Source of the DNA: Parvularculaceae bacterium
GTDB lineage: Bacteria; Pseudomonadota; Alphaproteobacteria; Caulobacterales; Parvularculaceae
Reading direction: 5' to 3'
Assembly: GCA_027080545.1 (NCBI GenBank)
Contig: JALWRV010000223.1
Location: forward strand, 1-5,723
Length of the DNA stretch: 5,723 nt
Below are positions 1 to 5,151 of the stretch, one piece after another (position 1 is the stretch's first letter; each line of letters opens with the position of its first letter). The notes under the pieces were generated by a model. That model was not told the DNA's origin. It did no database searches and saw nothing but the letters and a program-made list of their open reading frames with translations. The translations under genes and the position numbers were made by a program.

Positions 1-189
1 GATCTTTCCCATGACGAGATCAATGTCTGTGGCGGGGCAATTGCTATGGGCCACCCCATGGGCGCGACGGGGGCAATGATTCTCGGCACCGCTTTGGACG
101 AGATGGAGCGGGCGGATAAGGAAAATGCTTTGGTGACTTTATGCATTGGCGCCGGCATGGGCACAGCAACGATAATCGAGCGGGTATAA
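1..189 (+). CDS. Thiolase (acetyl-CoA C-acyltransferase), C-terminal end only
   Basis: This is the last 62 codons of a thiolase, cut by the window edge and ending in TAA at 187-189. Two active-site motifs are visible. [14 protein letters not shown] carries the conserved His (fragment residue 18, bases 52-54), and TLCIGAGMG carries the C-terminal catalytic Cys (residue 48, bases 142-144). The protein ends in TATIIERV, a usual thiolase terminus. The nucleophilic Cys of the N-terminal half lies outside the window. Thiolases of this type cleave 3-ketoacyl-CoA with CoA to release acetyl-CoA in the cytoplasm. Because the gene sits 24 nt upstream of a beta-oxidation alpha subunit, a degradative role as the beta subunit of the trifunctional complex is inferred, rather than a biosynthetic acetoacetyl-CoA role. 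One small oddity is that the common NVNGG motif reads NVCGG. The family call is secure; the chain-length specificity is not knowable here. Confidence 0.93.
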   Translation, partial: DLSHDEINVCGGAIAMGHPMGATGAMILGTALDEMERADKENALVTLCIGAGMGTATIIERV

Positions 190-200
190 TCATTCTCATT

Positions 201-205
201 GGAGA
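201..205 (+). promoter_or_regulatory. Ribosome binding site that decides the fadJ start
   Basis: GGAGA at 201-205 lies 8 nt before the ATG at 214 and complements the 16S rRNA anti-Shine-Dalgarno sequence. It favours ATG 214 over the in-frame TTG at 199. A start at TTG would place this motif inside the coding sequence and leave the TTG with no clear ribosome binding site of its own. Confidence 0.75.
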
Positions 206-213
206 CTTGGAAG

Positions 214-2400
214 ATGTATAAGAATATTAAATTTGATGTGGATGGTGGCGGCATTGCAACGCTGGCGATTGATCTTGAAGGCCAGTCCATGAATGTCTGG
301 AACGCGGGCCTGATCGAAGAATTTGAAGCGGCGGTGGACAAGGTTCTCGGTGATGACAAAATCATTGGCGCGGTGGTGACCTCGGCCAAAGATAGCGGTT
401 TTTTGGCGGGGGCGGATTTGCGCATGTTGGGCGATAGCGGGGCGAGCCCCAGCGTGGCTGATGCCTATAAGGCAGCGTTTAATCTCAATCGCATTTTGCG
501 CAAAATGGAAACCGGCGGCAAAGCGGCCAAAGCGTTGGTTAAAGGGGAGACCACCAAGCCTTTTGTGGCGGCGGTCAACGGCCTGGCCCTCGGCGGCGGG
601 TTTGAATTGGCGCTTGCCTGTCATTATCGGGTGGTTTCCGACAGCCCCAAGGTAAAATTTGGCTTTCCGGAAGTGCAGGTGGGGCTATTGCCCGGGGCCG
701 GTGGCACCCAGCGCACGCCGCGCCTTGCGGGCATTCAAAACGCCTTACAGCTTTGCACCTCTGGCAAACCTCTTGATGCGGGCAAGACCAAGGCGCAAAA
801 TCTGATTGATGAAATTGTCCCCCATGGGGAGATTGCGGCCAGGGCAAAAGAATGGATTAAAGCCAATCCCAAAGTGACAGCCCCATGGGATAAAAAGGGC
901 TTTAAGTTCCCCGGCGGGCAGGGGGCTATGGACCCCCGCGTGGTGCCAGTGTTCGCGGGCGCGGCCGCTTTGGCGCAAAAAATGACCAATCACAACTATC
1001 CGGCGGTGCAGAAAATTCTCTCTTGTGTTTATGAAGGCTCCATCGTGCCTTTTGACACGGCGATCAAATTGGAAAGCAAATATTTCACCACGCTTTTGTT
1101 GAGCGCCCAGACACAAAATATGATCCGTACCCTGTTCATCAATAAGCAGGCCGCCGAAAAAGGTATGGCGCGGCCAAAATCTGTACCGAAATTGGAGTTG
1201 AATAAAATCGGTGTATTAGGTGCGGGCATGATGGGCGCCGGCATTGCCTATGTGGCGGCCAAAGCGGGCATGGATGTGGTGCTGCTTGATCGCGAAATGG
1301 ATTATGCGGAAAAGGGTAAGGATTATTCGCGCAAATTAAATGAAAAGGGTATTTCCCGGGGCAAGCTGACCAAGGAAAAATCCGAGGCCATGCTCGCCAA
1401 AATCCACACCACCACCGATTATAATGACCTAAAAGATGTGGATCTCATCATTGAGGCGGTGTTTGAGGACCCGGGGGTCAAAAAGGATGTGATTGAAAAA
1501 ACCGAAGCGGTGATTGGCAAGGATGTGGTCTTTGCGTCGAATACCTCGACCATTCCGATTACCTCTTTGGCAAAAAATTCCACGCGGCCCGATCAATTTA
1601 TCGGCATTCACTTCTTCTCGCCGGTGGATAAAATGCCTTTGGTGGAAATCATTCCCGGTCAGCAATCGGGGGATCTGCCTTTGGCGGCGGCGCTTGATTT
1701 TGTCGGCAAGATAAAAAAGACGCCGATTGTCGTTTCCGATACGCGCGGCTTTTATGCCAATAGCGTGGTCATGCCCTATCTCAATGAGGCCATGTTGATG
1801 GTCAAAGAGGGGATTAACCCCGCGCTTATCGACAATTGCGCGGTGCATATGGGCATGCCCGTGGGGCCGTTGGCACTGTCCGATGAAACATCTCAAGAGC
1901 TTGGTTATCGCATTATGAAAGCGGCCCAAGAAGAGATGGGCGATAAATATCAACCCACAGGGATAGAAGATTTGCTGGAAAAATTTGTCGTCGAATGGGG
2001 CCGGAAGGGGCGCAAATCCGGCGGTGGTTTTTATGATTATCCCCAAGGCGGCAAAAAACATTTATGGCCGGAATTGTCGAAACATTTCCCACCATTGGAA
2101 AATCAGCCAAGCCCTGAGGAGGTGAAAGAGCGCCTGCTTTATTGCCAGCTTGTGGCGGTTGCCCGCTGCTATGCGGCTGATGTGGTCCACGATCCGGCTT
2201 CGGCTGATCTCGGTGCTATTTTTGGTTGGGGTTTTGCCCCCTGGACCGGCGGCCCCATGAGCCATATCGACACGATTGGGGTTGATAAATTTGTGGAGAC
2301 CGCAGACCGCCTCGCCAAGAAATATGGAGAACGTTTTGCCCCGCCGGATCTGTTCCGGGAAAAGGCGAAAGCGGGCGAGAAGTTTTATAAAGCGGCGTAA
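214..2400 (+). CDS. fadJ: Fatty-acid oxidation alpha subunit (enoyl-CoA hydratase / 3-hydroxyacyl-CoA dehydrogenase)
   Basis: This 728-aa bifunctional enzyme hydrates trans-2-enoyl-CoA and then oxidises L-3-hydroxyacyl-CoA with NAD+. Its ketoacyl product goes to the thiolase encoded just upstream. The N-terminal crotonase domain (about 1-190) shows AGADL at 65-69 and GGGFE at 127-131 for the oxyanion hole, with the two expected catalytic glutamates Glu131 and Glu153 ([17 protein letters not shown]). The dehydrogenase domain begins near 330 with the Rossmann motif GAGMMG (336-341), then SNTST (442-446). His466 in GIHFFSPV and Glu478 are spaced 12 residues apart, as in the E. coli FadB His450/Glu462 pair. 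The C-terminal dehydrogenase domain starts near RGFYAN (511-516) and ends around KSGGGFYDY (601-609). A second copy-like helical domain follows to 728. The length is normal for the family (about 700-730) and all key residues are present. The motif wording is closer to FadJ than to FadB, and the thiolase-first gene order agrees, but the fadJ/fadB naming is not certain in Alphaproteobacteria. Confidence 0.95.
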   Translation: MYKNIKFDVDGGGIATLAIDLEGQSMNVWNAGLIEEFEAAVDKVLGDDKIIGAVVTSAKDSGFLAGADLRMLGDSGASPSVADAYKAAFNLNRILRKMETGGKAAKALVKGETTKPFVAAVNGLALGGGFELALACHYRVVSDSPKVKFGFPEVQVGLLPGAGGTQRTPRLAGIQNALQLCTSGKPLDAGKTKAQNLIDEIVPHGEIAARAKEWIKANPKVTAPWDKKGFKFPGGQGAMDPRVVPVFAGAAALAQKMTNHNYPAVQKILSCVYEGSIVPFDTAIKLESKYFTTLLLSAQTQNMIRTLFINKQAAEKGMARPKSVPKLELNKIGVLGAGMMGAGIAYVAAKAGMDVVLLDREMDYAEKGKDYSRKLNEKGISRGKLTKEKSEAMLAKIHTTTDYNDLKDVDLIIEAVFEDPGVKKDVIEKTEAVIGKDVVFASNTSTIPITSLAKNSTRPDQFIGIHFFSPVDKMPLVEIIPGQQSGDLPLAAALDFVGKIKKTPIVVSDTRGFYANSVVMPYLNEAMLMVKEGINPALIDNCAVHMGMPVGPLALSDETSQELGYRIMKAAQEEMGDKYQPTGIEDLLEKFVVEWGRKGRKSGGGFYDYPQGGKKHLWPELSKHFPPLENQPSPEEVKERLLYCQLVAVARCYAADVVHDPASADLGAIFGWGFAPWTGGPMSHIDTIGVDKFVETADRLAKKYGERFAPPDLFREKAKAGEKFYKAA

Positions 2401-2475
2401 AGGAGCGGGCAGGGAGCTGACTTGCTTCCTCTTACGCAATCTTTCCCACCCTGAAAACGTGTTGCCCCCTCCGCC

Positions 2476-2500
2476 CCTCATCCTGAGCTTGTCGAAGGAT
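2476..2500 (+). repeat. Dispersed repeat, CTCATCCTGAG...TCGAAGGAT family, short form
   Basis: The unit reads CTCATCCTGAG, then CTTG, then TCGAAGGAT. Its ends ATCCT/AGGAT are complementary, so it is an imperfect palindrome. The same end sequences occur in the longer units at 2650-2689 (inverted) and 2731-2770 (direct), so this looks like a version of that family with a shortened middle. From memory, this sequence is a common dispersed intergenic repeat in Sphingomonadales and other Alphaproteobacteria; that part is recollection, not a search result. Confidence 0.75.
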
Positions 2501-2501
2501 C

Positions 2502-2531
2502 GGCACCTCCCCCGCGAGCGGGGGAGGAATT
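2502..2531 (+). repeat. GC-rich hairpin repeat (left copy)
   Basis: CCTCCCCCGC at 2506-2515 pairs perfectly with GCGGGGGAGG at 2518-2527 across a 2-nt gap, giving a 10-bp stem on paper (in practice probably 9 bp with a 4-nt loop). It is preceded by GGCA and followed by AATT. An inverted homologous copy lies at 2593-2623. No T-run follows, so it is a poor intrinsic terminator as such. Such C5/G5 hairpins are familiar intergenic repeats in Alphaproteobacteria (recollection). Confidence 0.8.
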
Positions 2532-2592
2532 CTGTTTGAGCTAATGATAGAAGAAAACTTATTGGCTGAATGCGAATAAAACGCTTCCGATT

Positions 2593-2623
2593 ATTCTTCC
2601 CCCGTGAAACGGGGGAAGTGGCC
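2593..2623 (-). repeat. GC-rich hairpin repeat (right, inverted copy)
   Basis: CTTCCCCCGT at 2596-2605 pairs with ACGGGGGAAG at 2609-2618, a perfect 10-bp stem with a GAA loop. Read on the opposite strand, the unit begins GGCCACTTCCCCCG and ends CGGGGGAAGAAT, which aligns with the left copy (GGCACCTCCCCCG ... CGGGGGAGGAAT). The two are therefore homologous elements facing each other, with 61 nt of unrelated AT-rich sequence between them. Confidence 0.78.
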
Positions 2624-2649
2624 CTGTTGAGACTTAGTTTCTTCACCCG

Positions 2650-2689
2650 CCATCCTTCGAGACGGACCTGCGGTTCTCCTCAGGATGAG
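2650..2689 (-). repeat. Dispersed 40-nt repeat, CATCCTTCGAGACG...CTCAGGATGAG (inverted orientation)
   Basis: This 40-nt unit begins CCATCCTTCGAGACG and ends CTCCTCAGGATGAG. It is the reverse complement of the 2731-2770 unit except for a few central bases. It is also an imperfect palindrome: CATCCT pairs with AGGATG, GAGA with TCTC, and ACC with GGT around a TGC loop. It is followed on the + strand by a T-rich tract (2692-2707), so it could help stop transcription leaving fadJ. Confidence 0.8.
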
Positions 2690-2707
2690 TCCTTTTCTTT
2701 TTTTGAT
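2652..2707 (+). terminator. Possible terminator for the fad transcript (repeat hairpin plus T-rich tract)
   Basis: The imperfect hairpin of the 40-nt repeat is followed within a few bases by CCTTTTCTTTTTTT (2691-2704) on the + strand. The geometry fits an intrinsic terminator acting about 250 nt beyond the fadJ stop. The stem is interrupted and the T tract contains C residues, so strength is doubtful. Confidence 0.35.
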
Positions 2708-2730
2708 ATTGTTCTTTCCACTATTTTTTG

Positions 2731-2770
2731 CTCATCCTGAGGAGCCGCATAGCGGCGTCTCGAAGGATGG
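2731..2770 (+). repeat. Dispersed 40-nt repeat, CTCATCCTGAG...TCGAAGGATGG (direct orientation)
   Basis: This is the second 40-nt copy, in opposite orientation to 2650-2689 and with 41 nt between them. At its centre, GCCGC and GCGGC form a perfect 5-bp stem around ATA. Flanking GAG/CTC and CATCCT/AGGATG pairs extend the hairpin. The central compensating differences from the other copy suggest that structure, as well as sequence, is kept; this is inferred from two copies only. Confidence 0.8.
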
Positions 2771-2831
2771 CGTTTGGGTGTGGTATTTCCGCGAGGGATT
2801 GGGAAGGCAATCCCCAACAAAAAAGGCGCCC

Positions 2832-2869
2832 TGTAACATTTGTATTTTATAAAAAATACAAATGTTACA
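2832..2869. repeat. Perfect 17-bp AT-rich inverted repeat
   Basis: TGTAACATTTGTATTTT at 2832-2848 is exactly complementary to 2853-2869, with a 4-nt ATAA loop (2849-2852). There is no mismatch over 17 bp. The arm is AT-rich and unlike the surrounding sequence. It is not a classic intrinsic terminator because the stem lacks a GC-rich base. On the minus strand, however, a run of six T (2824-2819) follows 7 nt beyond it. A protein-binding palindrome or a small mobile-element remnant are alternatives. Confidence 0.85.
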
Positions 2870-2884
2870 AATTTTAAAGTGGTC

Positions 2885-2928
2885 GTATTTCCTTCACGCG
2901 AACCGGTATCCACTTCGCTTGGAAATGC
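2885..2928. repeat. Hairpin repeat around GAACCGGTATCCACTTCGC
   Basis: GTATTTCC (2885-2892) pairs with GGAAATGC (2921-2928), including one G-T pair. Inside it, GCGAA (2898-2902) pairs with TTCGC (2914-2918), leaving a loop of CCGGTATCCAC. Read on the minus strand it contains AAGCGAAGTGGATACCGG and TTCGCGTGAAG. These closely resemble a dispersed intergenic repeat I remember from many Rhizobiales genomes. The pairing is seen directly; the family identity is recollection. Confidence 0.65.
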
Positions 2929-2967
2929 TTGCGAATGAGCCGCCTTTTTCTTCAGGGTTAAAACCCC

Positions 2968-4692
2968 TTACATGGCGTCGCGGATGGCGCGGAACTCATT
3001 GCCCTCATACCAGTTGGGCGAGAAATCTGAATAGGCCATGTCGGCCCCCATATCCCGTAAAATTTCCAACAGCTCGATCATGCCGCTTAAATCCCAGTCA
3101 CCGGTAAATTCGTCGGTTGGTTTGTGATAGCGGTTTTCAGTATAGCCTTCCGCAAAGGCCATGCCCGCCGCTTCGCCACCATCCACAAGGTCAATGCCAC
3201 TATCGGCATAAAGCATGGGCACGCCTTTTTTGGCCAGCGAAATATGATCGGAGCGATAGAAATAGCCCTTTTCGGGGGAAGCATCTGGGCGCAAATATTT
3301 CTCGCGTTTGCTGGCCTGCTTTTTCAACAAATCTTCCAATTGCGAGGCCCCATAGCCCACGACGATGATATCCCGTGCCGGAGAGGTTGGCAGGATGGCG
3401 TCAATATTAATCCCCCCGACGATTTGCTTTAAGGGCACGAAGGGGTCTTCCGCAAAATAGGCAGAACCAAGCAGTCCGCTTTCTTCGGCGGTTACCGCGA
3501 GAAACAGGATAGAGCGCTCGGGCGGGGTTTCCGCCTTGGCGAAGCTTTCGGCAATCGACAAAATACCACCAACGCCGGTGGCGTTATCGACCGCCCCGTT
3601 GAAGATGGTATCGTCGCCATCGGCTGAGGAAGGGGAGTTCCCCAGATGGTCCCAATGGGCCATGTAGAGAACATACTCGTTGGGGTTTTTGCTGCCGATA
3701 ATTTTGCCCGCTACATTATAAGAGCTGGCATGATTGATTTGATTGGTAATCGTGCCCGAAGCGGTCAGATCACCCATATCAATAGGGGCGAAGTCTTTTG
3801 ATAAGGCCACTTTTTCTGCCGCATCAAAATCAAGCCCGGCCTGCTGGAACAGGTCACGGGCGGTTTCAATGGTGATCCAGCCTTCCAAGGCGACCCGTGA
3901 AGCCCCGCCATCGGGACGTTCCAGATCGAGCTGCGGCCCGGACCATGAGCCAGAAACAACCCCCCAGCCATAGGCGGCGGGGGCGGTTTGGTGAATGACA
4001 ATGGCAGCGGCCGCACCTTGGCGGGCGGCTTCTTCATATTTATAAGTCCAGCGGCCATAATAGGTCATGGCATTGCCATTGAACAAACCTGATTCAGGGT
4101 CGCGGTAACCCGGATCATTGACCAGCATGACCACGGTTTTGCCGGTGACATCCATGCCTTCATAATCATTCCAGCCATATTCCGGTGCTACTATCCCATG
4201 GCCGACAAATACCAATTCGCTATTGTCGAAACTGACTTTTTCGCTGACCCGTTTGGTCCAGAACATGGCTTCATCGCCATAGTCGAGGCTGCGCGAAGAG
4301 CCATCACCGGCAGATATGGTGAAGTTGCTCTTGGCTGGATCTAGGGTAACTTCCACCAACGGCACTTCTTGCAAATAGCTGTCTCCATTGGCAGGTGCCA
4401 GACCAAGGGCTGCCATTTGTTCTTCAAGCCAGGCAACGGTTTTCTCGCCACCTTGTGTGCCGGGGGCGCGACCTTGATAGGCGTCACTGGCCAGAACCCC
4501 GATACGGGCCCCGAGTTTTTCTATGCTCAAAGCTGGCAGGTCGGGGGTATTGATTATGGGCAGTCCGCTGGTGGCGGCCTGTTCACTATTATCGGTCTTG
4601 GCCGCATCAGGCGCGCTTGCCTCTTCCTTGTTGCCGCATGCGGCGAGCAAAAGTGCCGACGCCCCCAATAATAACAATGATAATTTTTTCAT
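2968..4692 (-). CDS. M28-family zinc peptidase with PA domain, lipoprotein
   Basis: This 574-aa exported metallopeptidase starts at ATG 4692-4690, preceded by GGGAG with a 6-nt spacer. The longer frame back to 4776 would add 28 residues ahead of the signal peptide and overlap folB, so it is rejected. Residues 1-19 are a lipoprotein signal: MKK, a hydrophobic run, then lipobox LAAC with Cys19. Position +2 is Gly, which favours the outer membrane by the usual +2 rule. A low-complexity linker follows, then a family-typical GRAPGTQGG segment (74-82) and a PA-like insert (about 140-310). The catalytic M28 domain has every expected metal and catalytic residue: His346 and Asp348 (HWDH), bridging Asp369 (GAVDNATG), catalytic Glu403 and ligand Glu404 (AEESG), Asp431 (INID) and His483 (SDH). 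It probably removes amino acids or dipeptides from peptides in the periplasm or at the cell surface; the substrate is not predictable. It is the last gene of the folB operon, 28 nt after folB. Confidence 0.93.
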   Translation of the reverse strand: MKKLSLLLLGASALLLAACGNKEEASAPDAAKTDNSEQAATSGLPIINTPDLPALSIEKLGARIGVLASDAYQGRAPGTQGGEKTVAWLEEQMAALGLAPANGDSYLQEVPLVEVTLDPAKSNFTISAGDGSSRSLDYGDEAMFWTKRVSEKVSFDNSELVFVGHGIVAPEYGWNDYEGMDVTGKTVVMLVNDPGYRDPESGLFNGNAMTYYGRWTYKYEEAARQGAAAAIVIHQTAPAAYGWGVVSGSWSGPQLDLERPDGGASRVALEGWITIETARDLFQQAGLDFDAAEKVALSKDFAPIDMGDLTASGTITNQINHASSYNVAGKIIGSKNPNEYVLYMAHWDHLGNSPSSADGDDTIFNGAVDNATGVGGILSIAESFAKAETPPERSILFLAVTAEESGLLGSAYFAEDPFVPLKQIVGGINIDAILPTSPARDIIVVGYGASQLEDLLKKQASKREKYLRPDASPEKGYFYRSDHISLAKKGVPMLYADSGIDLVDGGEAAGMAFAEGYTENRYHKPTDEFTGDWDLSGMIELLEILRDMGADMAYSDFSPNWYEGNEFRAIRDAM

Positions 4693-4698
4693 TTTTTT

Positions 4699-4703
4699 CT
4701 CCC
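4699..4703 (-). promoter_or_regulatory. Ribosome binding site that decides the M28 peptidase start
   Basis: On the minus strand GGGAG is followed by six A and then ATG (4692-4690). This good Shine-Dalgarno match, together with the lipoprotein signal peptide beginning exactly there, fixes the start. The site lies in the 28-nt gap after the folB stop. Confidence 0.8.
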
Positions 4704-4720
4704 AATCATGGTTGTCTACA

Positions 4721-5146
4721 TTAGACGGTTGATTTGCGGCGGTAGATCTCAACCCCGGCCGCAGCGGCTTGTTCAATGGCTTGTGGTTTTTCTACCCGTA
4801 CCCATACGGCGCTGACCATTGGGTGGGCGAGACAGAGCGCCGCAATGCGTTCGGCCAAGGTTTCGACCAGCAAAATATGTCCTTCGGCTAAAATCGCCTC
4901 AATCGATTGCGTGATACGATTATAGCATACCACATCTGCCGGATCGTCAGCCAGCGGATTGACCGGTTCCAGCACATCCATGGTTAGATTGATGCAGACC
5001 GGTTGGGTGCGCCCTTTTTCTTCTCCGTAAACACCAATTTCGGCATCGAGGATGAGGTCGCGCAAAAAAACCAGCCTTTGCGGGGCGCTTGGTTCAGCCA
5101 CGCGGTCGGGCAGGGGCAGTAGAGATTTTACCGGATTATGGGACAT
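4721..5146 (-). CDS. folB: Dihydroneopterin aldolase
   Basis: This 141-aa cytoplasmic enzyme of folate synthesis splits 7,8-dihydroneopterin into 6-hydroxymethyl-7,8-dihydropterin and glycolaldehyde. The core starts near residue 25 (VFLRDLILDAEIGVYGEE), with Glu43 in the position of the conserved Glu after GVY. Tyr75 (VVCYNRI) and Glu95 (LLVETLAERIA) match conserved substrate-pocket positions. Lys120 in VRVEKPQAI is the catalytic lysine, and the protein ends with the typical AGVEIYRR. Compared with the usual length of about 120 aa, there is an extra N-terminal stretch of about 24 residues (Pro-rich, MSHNPVKSLLPLPDR...) of unknown role. The residue before Tyr75 is Cys where Asp is common. ATG 5146 is only 5 nt past the stop of the upstream reductase, and the ribosome binding site lies inside that stop region, so translation is probably coupled. 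An internal start could remove the extension, but I see no better one. Confidence 0.93.
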   Translation of the reverse strand: MSHNPVKSLLPLPDRVAEPSAPQRLVFLRDLILDAEIGVYGEEKGRTQPVCINLTMDVLEPVNPLADDPADVVCYNRITQSIEAILAEGHILLVETLAERIAALCLAHPMVSAVWVRVEKPQAIEQAAAAGVEIYRRKSTV

Positions 5147-5151
5147 TCAAC

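Larger units (their letters stand above)
2819..2949. terminator. Candidate bidirectional terminator bounded by AAAAAGGCG / CGCCTTTTT
   Basis: AAAAAGGCG at 2820-2828 is exactly inverted as CGCCTTTTT at 2941-2949. On either strand the right-hand arm ends in a run of T, the pattern of a symmetric terminator placed between converging genes. The distance between arms (112 nt) is far larger than a normal terminator loop, but two internal hairpins (2832-2869 and 2885-2928) would bring the arms closer. For the minus-strand operon this sits directly after the M28 gene stop. A 9-bp match could also be chance. Confidence 0.3.
2401..2967. other. Convergent intergenic region filled with hairpin repeats, no credible gene
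   Basis: These 567 nt separate two genes that point at each other (stop codons at 2400 and 2968), so no promoter is required here. The reading frames crossing it give peptides such as SFDKLRMR or LSLSKD, which are typical translations of the repeat units and not proteins. From left to right it holds a weak hairpin (2411-2430), repeat A (2476-2500), hairpin repeat B (2502-2531), a unique AT-rich core (2532-2592), inverted B (2593-2623), inverted A-family unit (2650-2689), direct A-family unit (2731-2770), a short hairpin (2795-2814), a perfect AT-rich inverted repeat (2832-2869), and a further hairpin repeat (2885-2928). Confidence 0.85.

Noticed and set aside
199..213. TTG at 199 as the start of the beta-oxidation alpha subunit
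   Set aside because: It lacks its own Shine-Dalgarno and would absorb the GGAGA that sits correctly for ATG 214; family proteins begin at about MYKNI.
1429..2061. A 210-codon open frame antisense to fadJ
   Set aside because: Its composition (many His, Arg, Phe, Ile) is typical of the shadow of a well-supported gene, it has no recognisable domain, and it lies entirely inside fadJ.
2411..2430. AGGGAGC / GCTTCCT hairpin just after fadJ as its terminator
   Set aside because: It is a 7-bp stem with one G-T pair and is not followed by a T-run, so it is too weak to call.
2062..2646. A 194-codon minus-strand frame spanning the fadJ 3' end and the repeats
   Set aside because: It is half fadJ shadow and half translated repeats (SFDKLRMR and similar), with no ribosome binding site or domain.
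2476..2770. A CRISPR array, because of several repeats in a short space
   Set aside because: The units alternate in orientation, belong to two families, and have no regular spacer length.
2795..2814. GGGATTG / CAATCCC hairpin as a terminator
   Set aside because: The 7-bp stem is followed on the + strand by an A-rich tract, and on the minus strand the T-run precedes the stem rather than following it.
2680..2913. A 77-codon minus-strand frame in the intergenic region
   Set aside because: It is made of repeat and palindrome sequence (for example the HPSRRRYAAPQDE part comes from the 40-nt repeat). No protein family is recognisable.
2968..4776. Longer start for the M28 peptidase, giving 602 aa
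   Set aside because: It would put 28 residues before an obvious lipoprotein signal peptide and overlap the end of folB. The ATG at 4692 has a good ribosome binding site.
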